Notes: generated by a model from the letters alone, not told the origin. Counted from the first letter of the stretch, positions 44,177 to 53,950 are shown. The stretch is 64,000 nucleotides of DNA from Bacteroidia bacterium (GCA_030427905.1 JAUICL010000004.1:317286-381285), one strand, 5' to 3'. A program made the numbers and translations.

Positions 44177-47100
44177 CTACAAATCCACCACCTTCACATT
44201 GTCATCTATCACCCGTTCGATTAGGATTCGACGTGGATCGATAGCGGCTTTGGCGGGCTTTTGATCGACCACCAGGGTGTGGGTTGAGTTCAACTCGGTG
44301 AACTTCACCCGTTCCCAATGGATTAGCTCTTCTTCGTCGCTGTCGGCGTAGACCCCGATGTCGACCCATTCATGGAGCGGCATCTCCGTTTCGTTACCCA
44401 CCGAGTCGGCGTGGAGCTTTCGAGCTTCAATATCCATCACCACTTCGTACATCCCGTTGTCGAGCTCCTTGGCTTCGACTTCATTGAGTCTGAAATCGTA
44501 GAGCGTGATATGCTTAAACCAATCGTCGATCAGGTAATGCAAACTGTCGGGAACCTTCGGTTCGAGAATCTCCAGAAAATCGAGTGAAGTGGGGTAGGGC
44601 GGCTCGGCGTAGCGATACTCAGCTAGAAATTCGGCTAGGGCAGCATTCACCGAATCGGCGCCGATATAGTCTTGCAAGGCGTAGAGAATAACACTTCCCT
44701 TTCCGTAGTGGATATAGCCCTGATTCTCGACCTTGTAAAGCGGTAATTCCTTTTCTCGCTCAGCCGTTCTTCCCCGCAAATACCGATCGAAATCGTACTT
44801 CAGGAAGTTCTTCATTTTCATGTCGTCGGCTGTTTGCTTCATCACCATCAGACTCGAGTATTCCGAAAAACTCTCGGTGAGCATGGTTCCACCCTGCATT
44901 TTGGCCGGAATCTCCTGGTGAGCCCACCACTGGTGCGCCATTTCGTGGGCTATTACCGCGTCGATCACATTGTTTTCGGTGGAGTCTTCCAAGTTCACGA
45001 TAAACCCAAAGCTCTCGCTGTAAGGCATGGTGCCCGGAAAGGCCTGAGCAAAGGTGCTGTACCGCGGAAATTCCAGAATACGGGCTTGCTTGTGGAAATA
45101 GGGGCCGAAGTTTTCTTCGTAGTACTTCAGCGATTTCCGCACCGCATCGGCCATCATCTGGGCGTTTACCCCGTGCTTCGGATCGTGATAGATCTCTATG
45201 TCGATGCCGTTGTATTTCTCCCGCAGCACATCGTATCGAGCCGACATAAAGCTGTAGAAGTTCTGCGAAGGGTGATCGACCTTGTATTTGAAGTAACGCC
45301 GATCGCCTTCGGTCCATTCCTCAATCAGCGATCCTGGCGCTACAGCCAGCTGGTCTGAAGAAGTAGAAATCACAGTCTCTACATTCACCCAGTCGGCTTG
45401 CCCATCGGTCAGGTAGTTGGCCATGCACTGGTGGCTACAAGTAGCTTCGAGTGCTGGCATCCGATCCTTCTCGGGCAGGCCATGCTTCTTGCGGTCGCTT
45501 TTGTCGCCGAGCTCGGCGTTCTCACTGTACCCCATGGTTGGAAGCACAGAGAAATTATTAAAAAAGGTTCCATTTTCGAGAACGCTCGTATTTCCACGAG
45601 AGTTTTCAAACCCTTCGGTGATGTACGAACTCTCGAAAACGATATCTATCGACTCGCCCGGCAAAAGTGGCTTATCGAGTTCGAAAATGCGGAAACCGAG
45701 AATGGTGTCGTTCAACACGAGCTGGCTGTTGTTTACCTTGATCACGGGGTTCCAGTTCTCATCTGTATTGAAGAAAAGGCTGTCGATGGGTTGATCTGAT
45801 TTGTTCTTAAACCGCCCATCGGCTTTTACGAGCACATCGCGCTTCTTGGGGAAAATGTCGATGAAATAGTCGATATCAGTCAGAATGGGTAAGGTACGCC
45901 CTTGGTATTTCTTGTAGGTCTTCTCGTAGTCAATCGAAGTTTGCTCATACTCTTCGCTGCTCAAATATGAGTTTCTAATCTGGGTGTTGTAGAAAACGAA
46001 GCACGCCACTCCAAACCAGAGAATAAAGATCAGAGCTAGGTTTGCCAGGTTTCTACGCGATACATTGCTCGTTGCGGCTTTCCACTTTTCTTTGAAACCA
46101 GACACAACAGATCGCGGCCAAAAAATAGCGGACAAGTACACCAGCAAAACGGCGAACAGCACCCAATAGAGATTAAACCAATGCGTACCCACCATACCCG
46201 GACCAAAACCACTCATATCGGAGTAGTAGATACCCGGTGTGGCACCTGGCATTAACATATTCGACTGAATCTCTAGAGCGCTAACCACGATAGACCAGGC
46301 GAAGAAGAAGAGAATCCCGATGAAATAACCAATGTAGCGGTTGTTGACCAGGGTTTGGATAAAGACGAAAATCGCCGCGAAAATGATGTATCCAGGCAGG
46401 GTATCCACCAAGAAATCGGTGAAGTAAACGCCCAGCTCGATATCGGTGTAGCCACGCATCAGCTGCGAGAGCACACCCATTGAAATAAAGATGATTTGAA
46501 GAAAGACGGCGATACTCACGAGCGATAGCACTTTGGCGAAAATAGATGCGTAGGAGCTGTGTGGGGTAGCGTTGATCACTTCGTGAATTTTCGAGACACG
46601 GTCTCTCCACACCAATTCACCGCTAAAAAACACCACAATGATGATCATGAAAATCCCTGTGGAACCGCTGATATCGCCAATCACTTTGTAGGTAACTGGA
46701 TATGATTGGAGACCGAAATACTCGTATCCTTCGATCAAGCTGACAAAGAGCAAGAAGATTCCGAAAATGGCCAGGATTTTAAAGACCACGTTCTTGACGA
46801 TGCTGATGGTATTGGTCTTGTAAAACGAAAGAAATTGCTTCCAACCAAGTCCTTTAGACTCGAAATTTTGCACAGCTTTAACTGGTGTGAGCGCCCGAGA
46901 AACTGACTTAATCGCTCCTTCCGCTTTCACTCGTCTCGACTTTTTAAGCTTTTCTCTGAATGAGAACGCTTTGAAAGAAATGAGCGATATAACCACCGAA
47001 ACGGCGAGCCAGATCAAGCGGTTCTGAAGGATGATCCCCTCAAAGGCCGGGCTCAGGGTGTTTCGCTCAGCTGGGGTGAAGTACCGGCTGTAGACATCGT

Positions 47101-47758
47101 AGGTGTTCATCCCAAACATATCGGTCAGCGCAGCTAAGTGTTGGTTATCAAGGTCGCTGAGAAAGGTGTCTGAAGTAAGGTAGGCTACGATGATTCCCAT
47201 CGCACCGACGAAAGAGATAATGGTGTTTTTGAATTTGTGGGCCAGGAAGAAAATCACTGAACCCGCCAAAAACATATTGGGAAGAATGAAAAGAAAGTAA
47301 TTGTTGAACAGGGTAGCGAAGTAAAATGGGCCAATTTTTTCGGCATGCACCCAGCCAGCTAAGGGGCCTACAATTGATCCAACCCATGCACCGAAAAATA
47401 CACCGAGCATGGGTAGGGTAGAGAGGATAAGAGCTCCAAGAAACCGCCCCCAGAAATACCCAGCTTTTTTGATCGGGCTGCTGAAAAGGATTTCATTAAA
47501 CTGGTTGTTGTGGTCTCGGAGAGCGGCGTTATTGAAGAAGGCTGCGGCAAACAGCAGCCCAAACAACCCGAGGATAAGCGTCCAAATGGTCAAGGTGTGA
47601 GGCGAGTTTCGGAACACATTACCTACTGCACCACCTATTTGCACATTATCTGTGGCTACGGCGAAAAAGGTGAAGATGGCCACGATAAAAATGAAAATAT
47701 AGACCATCGGACTTTTGAGCGCCGACTTCAGCTCAAGCGTGAAAAATTCTTTAAACAT
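44177..47758 (-). CDS. ABC-2 permease fused to M1-family metallopeptidase domain
   Basis: A 1193-residue protein. Two blocks of six membrane helices (~15-265 and ~315-560) match ABC-2 permeases; a large periplasmic domain (~600-1190) belongs to the M1 (gluzincin) peptidase clan with zinc motif H-E-M-A-H-Q-W-W near residue 935 and downstream glutamate in L-T-E-S-F-S-E-Y. Such fusions occur in Bacteroidota and other phyla, but their substrate is unknown. The partner ATPase gene lies 9 bp upstream, so the two form an exporter coupled to a peptidase. Confidence 0.88.
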   Translation of the reverse strand: MFKEFFTLELKSALKSPMVYIFIFIVAIFTFFAVATDNVQIGGAVGNVFRNSPHTLTIWTLILGLFGLLFAAAFFNNAALRDHNNQFNEILFSSPIKKAGYFWGRFLGALILSTLPMLGVFFGAWVGSIVGPLAGWVHAEKIGPFYFATLFNNYFLFILPNMFLAGSVIFFLAHKFKNTIISFVGAMGIIVAYLTSDTFLSDLDNQHLAALTDMFGMNTYDVYSRYFTPAERNTLSPAFEGIILQNRLIWLAVSVVISLISFKAFSFREKLKKSRRVKAEGAIKSVSRALTPVKAVQNFESKGLGWKQFLSFYKTNTISIVKNVVFKILAIFGIFLLFVSLIEGYEYFGLQSYPVTYKVIGDISGSTGIFMIIIVVFFSGELVWRDRVSKIHEVINATPHSSYASIFAKVLSLVSIAVFLQIIFISMGVLSQLMRGYTDIELGVYFTDFLVDTLPGYIIFAAIFVFIQTLVNNRYIGYFIGILFFFAWSIVVSALEIQSNMLMPGATPGIYYSDMSGFGPGMVGTHWFNLYWVLFAVLLVYLSAIFWPRSVVSGFKEKWKAATSNVSRRNLANLALIFILWFGVACFVFYNTQIRNSYLSSEEYEQTSIDYEKTYKKYQGRTLPILTDIDYFIDIFPKKRDVLVKADGRFKNKSDQPIDSLFFNTDENWNPVIKVNNSQLVLNDTILGFRIFELDKPLLPGESIDIVFESSYITEGFENSRGNTSVLENGTFFNNFSVLPTMGYSENAELGDKSDRKKHGLPEKDRMPALEATCSHQCMANYLTDGQADWVNVETVISTSSDQLAVAPGSLIEEWTEGDRRYFKYKVDHPSQNFYSFMSARYDVLREKYNGIDIEIYHDPKHGVNAQMMADAVRKSLKYYEENFGPYFHKQARILEFPRYSTFAQAFPGTMPYSESFGFIVNLEDSTENNVIDAVIAHEMAHQWWAHQEIPAKMQGGTMLTESFSEYSSLMVMKQTADDMKMKNFLKYDFDRYLRGRTAEREKELPLYKVENQGYIHYGKGSVILYALQDYIGADSVNAALAEFLAEYRYAEPPYPTSLDFLEILEPKVPDSLHYLIDDWFKHITLYDFRLNEVEAKELDNGMYEVVMDIEARKLHADSVGNETEMPLHEWVDIGVYADSDEEELIHWERVKFTELNSTHTLVVDQKPAKAAIDPRRILIERVIDDNVKVVDL

Positions 47759-47767
47759 AGCGGTAGA

Positions 47768-48649
47768 TTAAGCGTGGGTGCTAGATTCGATTTTCGTGAA
47801 GAAAGCATCTTCCAGATTCGGGTTCACAGCTGCAAACCCATCTCCTGGATTGGTCTCGCTGAGCACGTGAATCTGTGGTCTACCACCAACCATCTTATCG
47901 GATATCACTTGGAAATTCGTTTTGTAATCTTCCACTTGATTTCGCTCAATCACTTTCATCCACACCTTGCCTTCAAGCTCTTTTAGTGCATTGGCTGGCG
48001 TGCCTTTGTACACCACTTGTCCAAGGTTCATAATGGCCATTTCTGAGCAGAGCTCCACGACGTCGGCTACGATGTGCGTAGAGAGAATCACGATCACTTC
48101 ATCGCCTACGTCGGCGAGGAGATTGTGAAACCGGTTTCGCTCGCCCGGGTCGAGACCCGCCGTAGGCTCATCGACGATGATCAATCGTGGGCTCCCAATC
48201 AAGGCCTGTGCAATCCCGATACGCTGCTTCATCCCGCCAGAGAATCCCTTGACGTTCTTGTTTCGCTTGTCGTACAGGTTTACCTTTTGGAGAAGGTAGT
48301 GCACCAGCTCCTTTCGCTCTTTCTTGTTGCCAATGCCTTTGAGCACGGCCATGTGGTCGAGGAGTTGTTCGGCGGTCACGCGTGGGTATACACCAAATTC
48401 CTGCGGCAGGTAGCCCAAGATCTTCCGCACTTCGTACGGCTGATTCAAAATATCTATTTCGTCCATAATGACCGTACCGCTATCGGCTTCCTGCAGGGTT
48501 GCAAGCGTCCGCATCAAACTCGATTTTCCAGCTCCGTTTGGCCCTAAAAGCCCAAACATGCCGTTTTCGATTTCTAGTGAGACGTCGTTGAGCGCCTTTA
48601 CGCCGTTGGGATAGGTTTTAGAAAGTCCTTGAATAGATAGTTTGGCCAT
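47768..48649 (-). CDS. ABC transporter ATP-binding protein
   Basis: A 293-residue ATPase. Walker A G36-P-N-G-A-G-K-S43, signature F-S-G-G-M-K-Q-R, Walker B L-I-I-V-D-E-P-T, then switch histidine in L-S-T-H-I-V. Has the C-terminal ~80-residue extension common to ABC-2-type exporters. Drives the permease/peptidase encoded next. Confidence 0.93.
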   Translation of the reverse strand: MAKLSIQGLSKTYPNGVKALNDVSLEIENGMFGLLGPNGAGKSSLMRTLATLQEADSGTVIMDEIDILNQPYEVRKILGYLPQEFGVYPRVTAEQLLDHMAVLKGIGNKKERKELVHYLLQKVNLYDKRNKNVKGFSGGMKQRIGIAQALIGSPRLIIVDEPTAGLDPGERNRFHNLLADVGDEVIVILSTHIVADVVELCSEMAIMNLGQVVYKGTPANALKELEGKVWMKVIERNQVEDYKTNFQVISDKMVGGRPQIHVLSETNPGDGFAAVNPNLEDAFFTKIESSTHA

Positions 48650-48793
48650 AGTCGATTGGTTTTATTCCTACAATATAGGGATGAAGCTCAAACATCTACG
48701 AAAAATTGCTCGGTGTAAAATAGAAATCGATAAGTGGTCGATAGGAGGGATGGTTGGGGGCTCGAATTGAACCGATACAAAGCTGCAAAAGAA

Positions 48794-50455
48794 TTAAACC
48801 GAAAAAGGCATCTCGGTTTCCTCCATCACCTTTTCCCCGGTAACTGGGTGCTTGAACTTGATTTTCTGAGCGTGCAAACAAAGCCGATCTGAAAGGCTGC
48901 CATAAAGGTTGTCGCCGTGGATAGGGGCGTGGAGCCCTAGTTTGTGGGCACAATGCACCCGCAATTGGTGCGACCGCCCTGTAAGAGGCTTCAACTCAAT
49001 CAAGGTTCGGTTTGCCGTCGTTTCCAAGACTCGATACCGCGTAATGGCTGGCTTTCCATGCTCAAAGTGCACCATTTGCATGGGGCGGTTATCGATATCC
49101 AGGATCAAAGGCAGATCAATCACCCCTTCGGTTTTATCAATTGCCCGTTCGAGAACGGCCACATATGTTTTGTGAATGGTGCGCTCCAGAAACTGGCGTT
49201 GAAGTTGCTTATGTGCTTCCTTGGTCAGGGTTACGATCATCAGTCCGGAAGTGTCCTGGTCAAGCCGATGCACGATCATGGGCCCCGTAGCATCGGGGTA
49301 CCGCTCCTGAAGGCGGGTTTGAACCGAATCGGCTATGTGTTTTCCGGGCACAGAAAGGAGTCCTGCTGGTTTGTTGATGATCACGAGGTGCTCGTCTTCG
49401 TAAAGCGTTTCCAGTTTCTTATCTGCTCCAAAGTTCTCGAGCAAAGGGTTGGGTTTAACGGAGATCCCCTGAAGCATAAATGAGAGAATCGGTTCGCATT
49501 TTCGCTTGCAGGCCGGGTAGAATTTGCCGTGCTCTCTGATCTCAGAGCTAGGGGAAGGACCCCACCAAAACTCGGCGAGAGCTATGGGTTTCAAACTGTG
49601 CTGAAACGCGTACTGAAACAGCTTCGGAGCGGCACATTCACCAGCACCAGCCGGGGGAACGTCCACCTTAAAATCTTCGAAGACTTGCTTTACGTCTTTG
49701 GTCTCGCCTATGGCGTTTTGAAATAGATAGGCTTTGAAAATTTGGTCTTGCAATTCCGCCGACTTCGCTTTGCGCTGGGCCTTGAGCTGATTGATTTGCT
49801 CATCGAATTTCGCGGCTGCTTTTCTCGCCTCTTCCAATCGCAGGTTCTCAGCTCGGGTAAACCGACGGAGATCCATTCCATCCTGAGCACCTTCACGGGC
49901 TAGTTTGTCCAGCCATTCCTGCCGCTCATTTTCGGGTAGTTTAGCGGCCTTTTCCCTCAACGCTCGGCGCTCGGCCTTCGCCTTTTTGGCCTTCGCCTTT
50001 TCTCGGCGAATGTTTTCTTCGGTCTCCTTTTCCACATGCTTAAGCTGCTCTTGCGCCAAGGCATAAGATTCGCTTTCTGTGATGGTTCGTATCTCCTTGC
50101 TAATCGCATTGATGCTCGCCATTTCAGGGAAATCTTCCCCCTTGGGAAGCTGATAGACCGGTGGAACAAAAGGAAGTTTTTCCAATTCGGGCTGTAGCTC
50201 ACCCGAATAGGCCGAAAGATATCCCAGCCCCTTTTCGGACTCTACCACTAAAACGCCAAACATTCGACCTTTTTCTCGTTCTGTTAGATTGGGGAGCTTG
50301 GCCTTCAGCTTTTCCTGGAGCTTCTTTGACGCTTCTTTAGCGAGATGCGTAGGGGTGTAGAAATGCGGGTACTCAAAGGGCTCCGAACCGCTATAAGCTT
50401 CCGCTGTATCGAGATGGGTTAGTTTTGAAATATGCGTGAGTGGGGTAGAAGGCAA
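48794..50455 (-). CDS. RluA-family pseudouridine synthase with long N-terminal extension
   Basis: A 553-residue protein. The C-terminal ~200 residues form the RluA catalytic domain: H-R-L-D-Q-D-T-S-G-L near residue 397 with the catalytic aspartate, then L-L/L-K-P-L-T-G-R-S-H-Q-L-R. The first ~330 residues include an A/E/K-rich coiled coil (~130-255, R-R-E-K-A-K-A-K-K-A-K) and a segment with four cysteines (C-A-A, C-K-R-K-C). Similar ~550-residue forms are found in Bacteroidota. Modifies uridines in rRNA or tRNA. Confidence 0.88.
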   Translation of the reverse strand: MPSTPLTHISKLTHLDTAEAYSGSEPFEYPHFYTPTHLAKEASKKLQEKLKAKLPNLTEREKGRMFGVLVVESEKGLGYLSAYSGELQPELEKLPFVPPVYQLPKGEDFPEMASINAISKEIRTITESESYALAQEQLKHVEKETEENIRREKAKAKKAKAERRALREKAAKLPENERQEWLDKLAREGAQDGMDLRRFTRAENLRLEEARKAAAKFDEQINQLKAQRKAKSAELQDQIFKAYLFQNAIGETKDVKQVFEDFKVDVPPAGAGECAAPKLFQYAFQHSLKPIALAEFWWGPSPSSEIREHGKFYPACKRKCEPILSFMLQGISVKPNPLLENFGADKKLETLYEDEHLVIINKPAGLLSVPGKHIADSVQTRLQERYPDATGPMIVHRLDQDTSGLMIVTLTKEAHKQLQRQFLERTIHKTYVAVLERAIDKTEGVIDLPLILDIDNRPMQMVHFEHGKPAITRYRVLETTANRTLIELKPLTGRSHQLRVHCAHKLGLHAPIHGDNLYGSLSDRLCLHAQKIKFKHPVTGEKVMEETEMPFSV

Positions 50456-50617
50456 ATCGGGAATTGTTCTTAGTGCAAAAATACCAGTCTGGATGAGAAA
50501 AAGATTAAACTGAAGACGAGATAGTTTAGCTTTTTGACATCACAAAGCACTCAGACAAGAAATCCCTTAAGGTGACTCAAATCATCTTTAAAAGATCTAA
50601 GAGGAAGGCTTTATCGA

Positions 50618-50719
50618 CTATTTAATTTTCTTCCAAGCTGGTACAATAATCAGTCTGTAGAATATGACACACGTAAAGGAGAGCGCATTGACGATGGCAA
50701 CAAAGTACGGCCCAAAACT
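50618..50719 (-). pseudogene. Possible C-terminal remnant of a membrane protein
   Basis: This 319-bp gap between two minus-strand genes holds no complete gene. One minus-strand frame, bounded by stops and lacking an ATG, reads as a single membrane helix with a basic end (F-V-A-I-V-N-A-L-S-F-T to W-K-K-I-K). It looks like the tail of a decayed gene but is short. Confidence 0.25.
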
Positions 50720-50774
50720 TCACTTGAAGTGAATTGAAGTCAAAAGATAGCTCTGTAATGGAGAATCAGGTGAT

Positions 50775-52196
50775 CTACTTCCCACTCACCAAATTCCCAA
50801 TCATCGCACTAAAAACCAGTCCGTGGAAGGGTTTTACAGCATACCAGTAGAGTCGGCCGAGAAGGCCTTTGGGGCGAAAGGTAGCTGTTTGGGTCAGGGT
50901 TTCTTGTCCGCAGTTAAACTCGAGCCAGGCTTCACCCGGTAGTTTCATTTCGGCGAGGAGTATTAGTCTTCCTTCACCGCGATCAGCGTAAAGTACCCGC
51001 CAAAAGTCAACAGCATCGCCCGCTTCGAGCTTGGTAGAGCTCGTGCGTCCGCGTCGGAGTCCCACACCACCAACCATTTTATCCATCAAGCCGCGAATGC
51101 CCCACAACACGGAAGCGGAGTACCAACCTTGGTCACCGCCGATTTGCCAGATTTTGTCGATAGTTTTGGCTCGGTCTACTACTTTTTCCTTCCGTACGTC
51201 TCTAAAACACCCGTGCTCCGGAATCTGAACAAATTCGGAAATGCTAAACTCGAGAACACCGCTGCTCTGCGCGTCCTTCCAGCTCGATACAATCTCGTTC
51301 CGCTCGATTTTTGCGAACGCCTTGCTAAGCGCTTCGGCATAAGAGATGGGCTCTATTCCCAAGTGATCTGCCAATCCATTTGGCTCGCAGACCACTTCCA
51401 CCTTCATGCTATTGACCAAGGCGATGGCCAGATTGTAAGATGTGGACGTAACGAAATAGAGCCAGTAGGAAGAAAGACGCGGCGTCATAACCGGTACAAT
51501 CCCGATATGTCGCTTGAGATTGCGCTCTTCGCCGAATTTCAAGAGCATTTCCTTGTAGGTCAGAATATCCGGACCACCAATATCGAAGCTCCGGTCGTAG
51601 GCGTATGAATCGTTTAGCACCCCGGTGAGAAATTTCAAGACATCGGAAATCCCGATGGGCTGGCAACGGGTATTCAACCACCGCGGGGCGATCATAACGG
51701 GTAGCTTTTCCACCAGATCCCTGATGATCTCAAATGATGCGCTTCCCGAGCCAATGATGATCCCAGCGCGCAGGGTAGTAGTGTGGTAGCTGCCTTTTGA
51801 GAGTTCTTCTTCCACGCGCATCCGCGATTTCAAGTGCTTCGAAAGCTCATCGCTGTTGATAATTCCACTGAGATAGATCACCTGCTTGACGCTGAGCCGC
51901 TCTACCATCGTTCTGAAGTTTCGGGCGCAGGCCACTTCACTCGATTCGTAATCGCGGGAGCTAGTCATGGAGTGCACCAGGTAGTAGGCCGCGTTGACTT
52001 GGGTGTGAATGGAACTCAAAGACTCGGGATCGAGCAGATCGCCTTCTACCACTTCGATCATTTCGCGAAATTGAGAAGGGGGATTAAACCGCTTTCGATC
52101 TCTTACCAGGCAAACTACTTGGTGCCCCTGGAGCAATAAACGCGTCAGTAATCTTTTGCCAATATAGCCCGTAGCGCCTGTCAGTAATACCCGCAT
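50775..52196 (-). CDS. SDR oxidoreductase with DUF2867 domain
   Basis: A 473-residue protein. N-terminal NAD(P)-binding fold G7-A-T-G-Y-I-G13 with L-V-H-S-M (atypical active site), then DUF2867 over the last ~160 residues (W-G-I-R-G-L-M-D-K-M-V-G-G-V-G, W-R-V-L). Domain order matches YbjT-like proteins. Substrate unknown; cytoplasmic. Confidence 0.87.
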   Translation of the reverse strand: MRVLLTGATGYIGKRLLTRLLLQGHQVVCLVRDRKRFNPPSQFREMIEVVEGDLLDPESLSSIHTQVNAAYYLVHSMTSSRDYESSEVACARNFRTMVERLSVKQVIYLSGIINSDELSKHLKSRMRVEEELSKGSYHTTTLRAGIIIGSGSASFEIIRDLVEKLPVMIAPRWLNTRCQPIGISDVLKFLTGVLNDSYAYDRSFDIGGPDILTYKEMLLKFGEERNLKRHIGIVPVMTPRLSSYWLYFVTSTSYNLAIALVNSMKVEVVCEPNGLADHLGIEPISYAEALSKAFAKIERNEIVSSWKDAQSSGVLEFSISEFVQIPEHGCFRDVRKEKVVDRAKTIDKIWQIGGDQGWYSASVLWGIRGLMDKMVGGVGLRRGRTSSTKLEAGDAVDFWRVLYADRGEGRLILLAEMKLPGEAWLEFNCGQETLTQTATFRPKGLLGRLYWYAVKPFHGLVFSAMIGNLVSGK

Positions 52197-52406
52197 AGAA
52201 GATTAACAAATGCGGTGGAAACAAGTTTAGGGGATGCGGATGGAATTGGGTATTGAAGACATGTATTATCAAAAAGAGCCTGTTCTAATGGGCTTGATAC
52301 TGGTGCTTTTTAAGTGCTGAAGAGTGTTCCCGACGCATCGGAATAAGTTGTGCACCGTGTGCCGGCATTTATATTCATTAACGGCTACACTTGATTCTAG
52401 TAGTTT

Positions 52407-52868
52407 TTATTCTTTTTCTATTGTGAATGTCGCAGTCAAACCAACACTAAAATTTCTTGGAAGCTTTTCAACTCCAAAAATAGCTCTTGAATGCTTTCCC
52501 TTATCCTGTAAAATTTTTACGAATAAATCAGATGCTCCATTAACAACCACAGGTGAATCGTCCCAATTACCCCCTGATTGAAAGTAGGCGTCTATATGGT
52601 TTAGTCCTTTTAGTTTGTCGAACCCAACCTTCGCTTGAATCTGTGATAAAACATTCAATGCACATAGCTCCATTGCTTTATACCCATCTTCAGTGTTCAG
52701 GTTATCACCTAGACGGCCTATGTAAAGGTGCTCTTCGTTCAAAATTGGAAATTGAATTGCCACGTATGCAATATTCTCCCTGATATTGACTGATACATAA
52801 CTTCCGCCTGGTGTTGTTACGTCTGGTAGTTTATAACCAAATTTCGCTAAGTTTTCTTGTGGTGTCAT
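52407..52868 (-). CDS. RidA-like protein
   Basis: A 153-residue protein with RidA/YjgF-fold hallmarks (V-A-I-Q-F-P, A-L-N-V-L-S-Q-I-Q-A, H-S-R-A-I-F-G-V-E-K-L-P). Longer subfamily than classical ~125-residue RidA. RidA hydrolyses enamine/imine intermediates, but many members lack the key Arg, so activity is not assured. Cassette gene: an attC-like site lies 11 bp upstream of the start. Confidence 0.8.
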   Translation of the reverse strand: MTPQENLAKFGYKLPDVTTPGGSYVSVNIRENIAYVAIQFPILNEEHLYIGRLGDNLNTEDGYKAMELCALNVLSQIQAKVGFDKLKGLNHIDAYFQSGGNWDDSPVVVNGASDLFVKILQDKGKHSRAIFGVEKLPRNFSVGLTATFTIEKE

Positions 52869-52878
52869 TGTCTCTTTT

Positions 52879-52946
52879 GATTAATCAACGTTCACTGTAT
52901 GGTGCCTATCCCGGAGGGTATGCATTTTACAAAATGTTGGGCGTAG
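52879..52946 (-). repeat. attC-like hairpin G between ParE and RidA genes
   Basis: Minus strand: CTACGCCCAACATTTTGTAA arm, short loop at TCCGGG, then CACCATACAGTGAACG and core TTGATTAATC. Arms pair imperfectly, as in attC sites. Immediately follows the ParE stop. Confidence 0.5.
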
Positions 52947-52949
52947 TTT

Positions 52950-53258
52950 TTATTTCTTCATTCTGTTTCTTACATCCATACTCTGATGTAGAATTCTACT
53001 GATTTCGACAGTTTTTTCATCTATCAGTTCGTAAAAAACTATATGCCGTGCTACTTTTAGTCCACGCAATTTTGGTGCGATGCCCTCATAGAATTTACCA
53101 AGGTCAGGATTAAGAGTGATTTGGTTGAAAGATTCTATCAACTGTTCATAATAGAAGTCCGCCTGTTTAATCGACCATTTTTCAACGGTGTATTCCCATA
53201 TTTCATTTAAATCTCGATTGGCTAAACCTGTTAATCGATACTTACGCATCCATTCCAC
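52950..53258 (-). CDS. parE: ParE-family toxin
   Basis: A 102-residue ParE toxin: Y-R-L-T-G-L-A-N-R-D-L-N-E-I-W-E-Y-T-V, P-D-L-G-K-F-Y-E-G and R-H-I-V-F-Y-E-L sheet. ParE poisons DNA gyrase. Overlaps parD by 17 bp. Confidence 0.9.
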   Translation of the reverse strand: MEWMRKYRLTGLANRDLNEIWEYTVEKWSIKQADFYYEQLIESFNQITLNPDLGKFYEGIAPKLRGLKVARHIVFYELIDEKTVEISRILHQSMDVRNRMKK

Positions 53259-53490
53259 GCTTTGCTTTGAGATTCTTTAAATTTTGAACTGGGTCAAAGT
53301 CTTCAACTATTCCGCTTTCTTTTCCTGCTCGTATAGCTTCTCTCAGGGCTATTACCTTACTTTCCTCGTCTTCAAGTAGCCGAAGTCCAGCTCTGATAAC
53401 TTCGCTAACGTTCTTATATCGTCCTGCCGCAACCTGGGACTGAACGAACTGGTCGAAGTAGTCTCCAAGCGATATTGATGTGTTTTTCAT
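53242..53490 (-). CDS. parD: ParD-family antitoxin
   Basis: An 82-residue antitoxin: I-S-L-G-D-Y-F-D-Q-F-V and Y-K-N-V-S-E-V-I-R-A-G-L-R-L-L are the ribbon-helix-helix of ParD. The leader AGCATTAGAAAATGA at its start codon is identical to that of the lipoprotein cassette at 54.5 kb. Confidence 0.9.
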   Translation of the reverse strand: MKNTSISLGDYFDQFVQSQVAAGRYKNVSEVIRAGLRLLEDEESKVIALREAIRAGKESGIVEDFDPVQNLKNLKAKRGMDA

Positions 53491-53843
53491 TTTCTAATGC
53501 TTTACCCGAATATACCAATATTTGGTAATCATTCCAGCTATCTTATGCTTTTCCAAAATTACACCTTACGTTCCGCGTATGACGCTTACGCCATAGCTTG
53601 TGCCATCGCTAGGGCCTTCGCAGAGTAACTTCGGCGCTCGAGGAAAGCTAAGGCGACATGCGATCAGCGTAGGCGCTGGCTTACAACATTAAAAAAGTAC
53701 CTGAAGTTTACTCAAAAGAAAGCCGAAACAGTAGCTCAAAGTGCCCAAAGCCACTTGCGCCGAAAAATCGACGCAATAAGGCTCATTTTAAAGCCCAACC
53801 TGAGCTTAACTATTTAACTCCACCAGACTAAACCCAAAAACAA

Positions 53844-53861
53844 AGCCCGCTAAAACGGGCT
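53844..53861 (-). terminator. Terminator within a 460-bp gene-free stretch
   Basis: AGCCCG/CGGGCT stem followed on the minus strand by a T-run. It serves transcripts from the lipoprotein gene at 53951. The rest of 53491-53950 holds degenerate attC-like sequence (53560-53690) and the paired core described separately, but no gene. Confidence 0.6.
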
Positions 53862-53879
53862 ATAATCGGGTACATTTTT

Positions 53880-53943
53880 GGGTGCAGAAAAGGGTTGTGC
53901 AGGTCTCCGCCTGAGGCGTGATCAGCTACCATTGTTAGCGAGC
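53880..53943 (-). repeat. attC-like site F (left half clear)
   Basis: Minus strand GCTCGCTAACAATGG (R'' side) follows the lipoprotein stop. It is the exact 10-base complement of the cassette start GTTAGCGAGC at 54511-54502. The other half of the site is too diverged to define. Confidence 0.6.
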
Positions 53944-53950
53944 GTTTTCA

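Noticed and set aside
52300..52406. attC-like site after the RidA gene
   Set aside because: Some paired sequence is present, but the R'' box expected from the cassette start (GATTAATCAAC) is not found.
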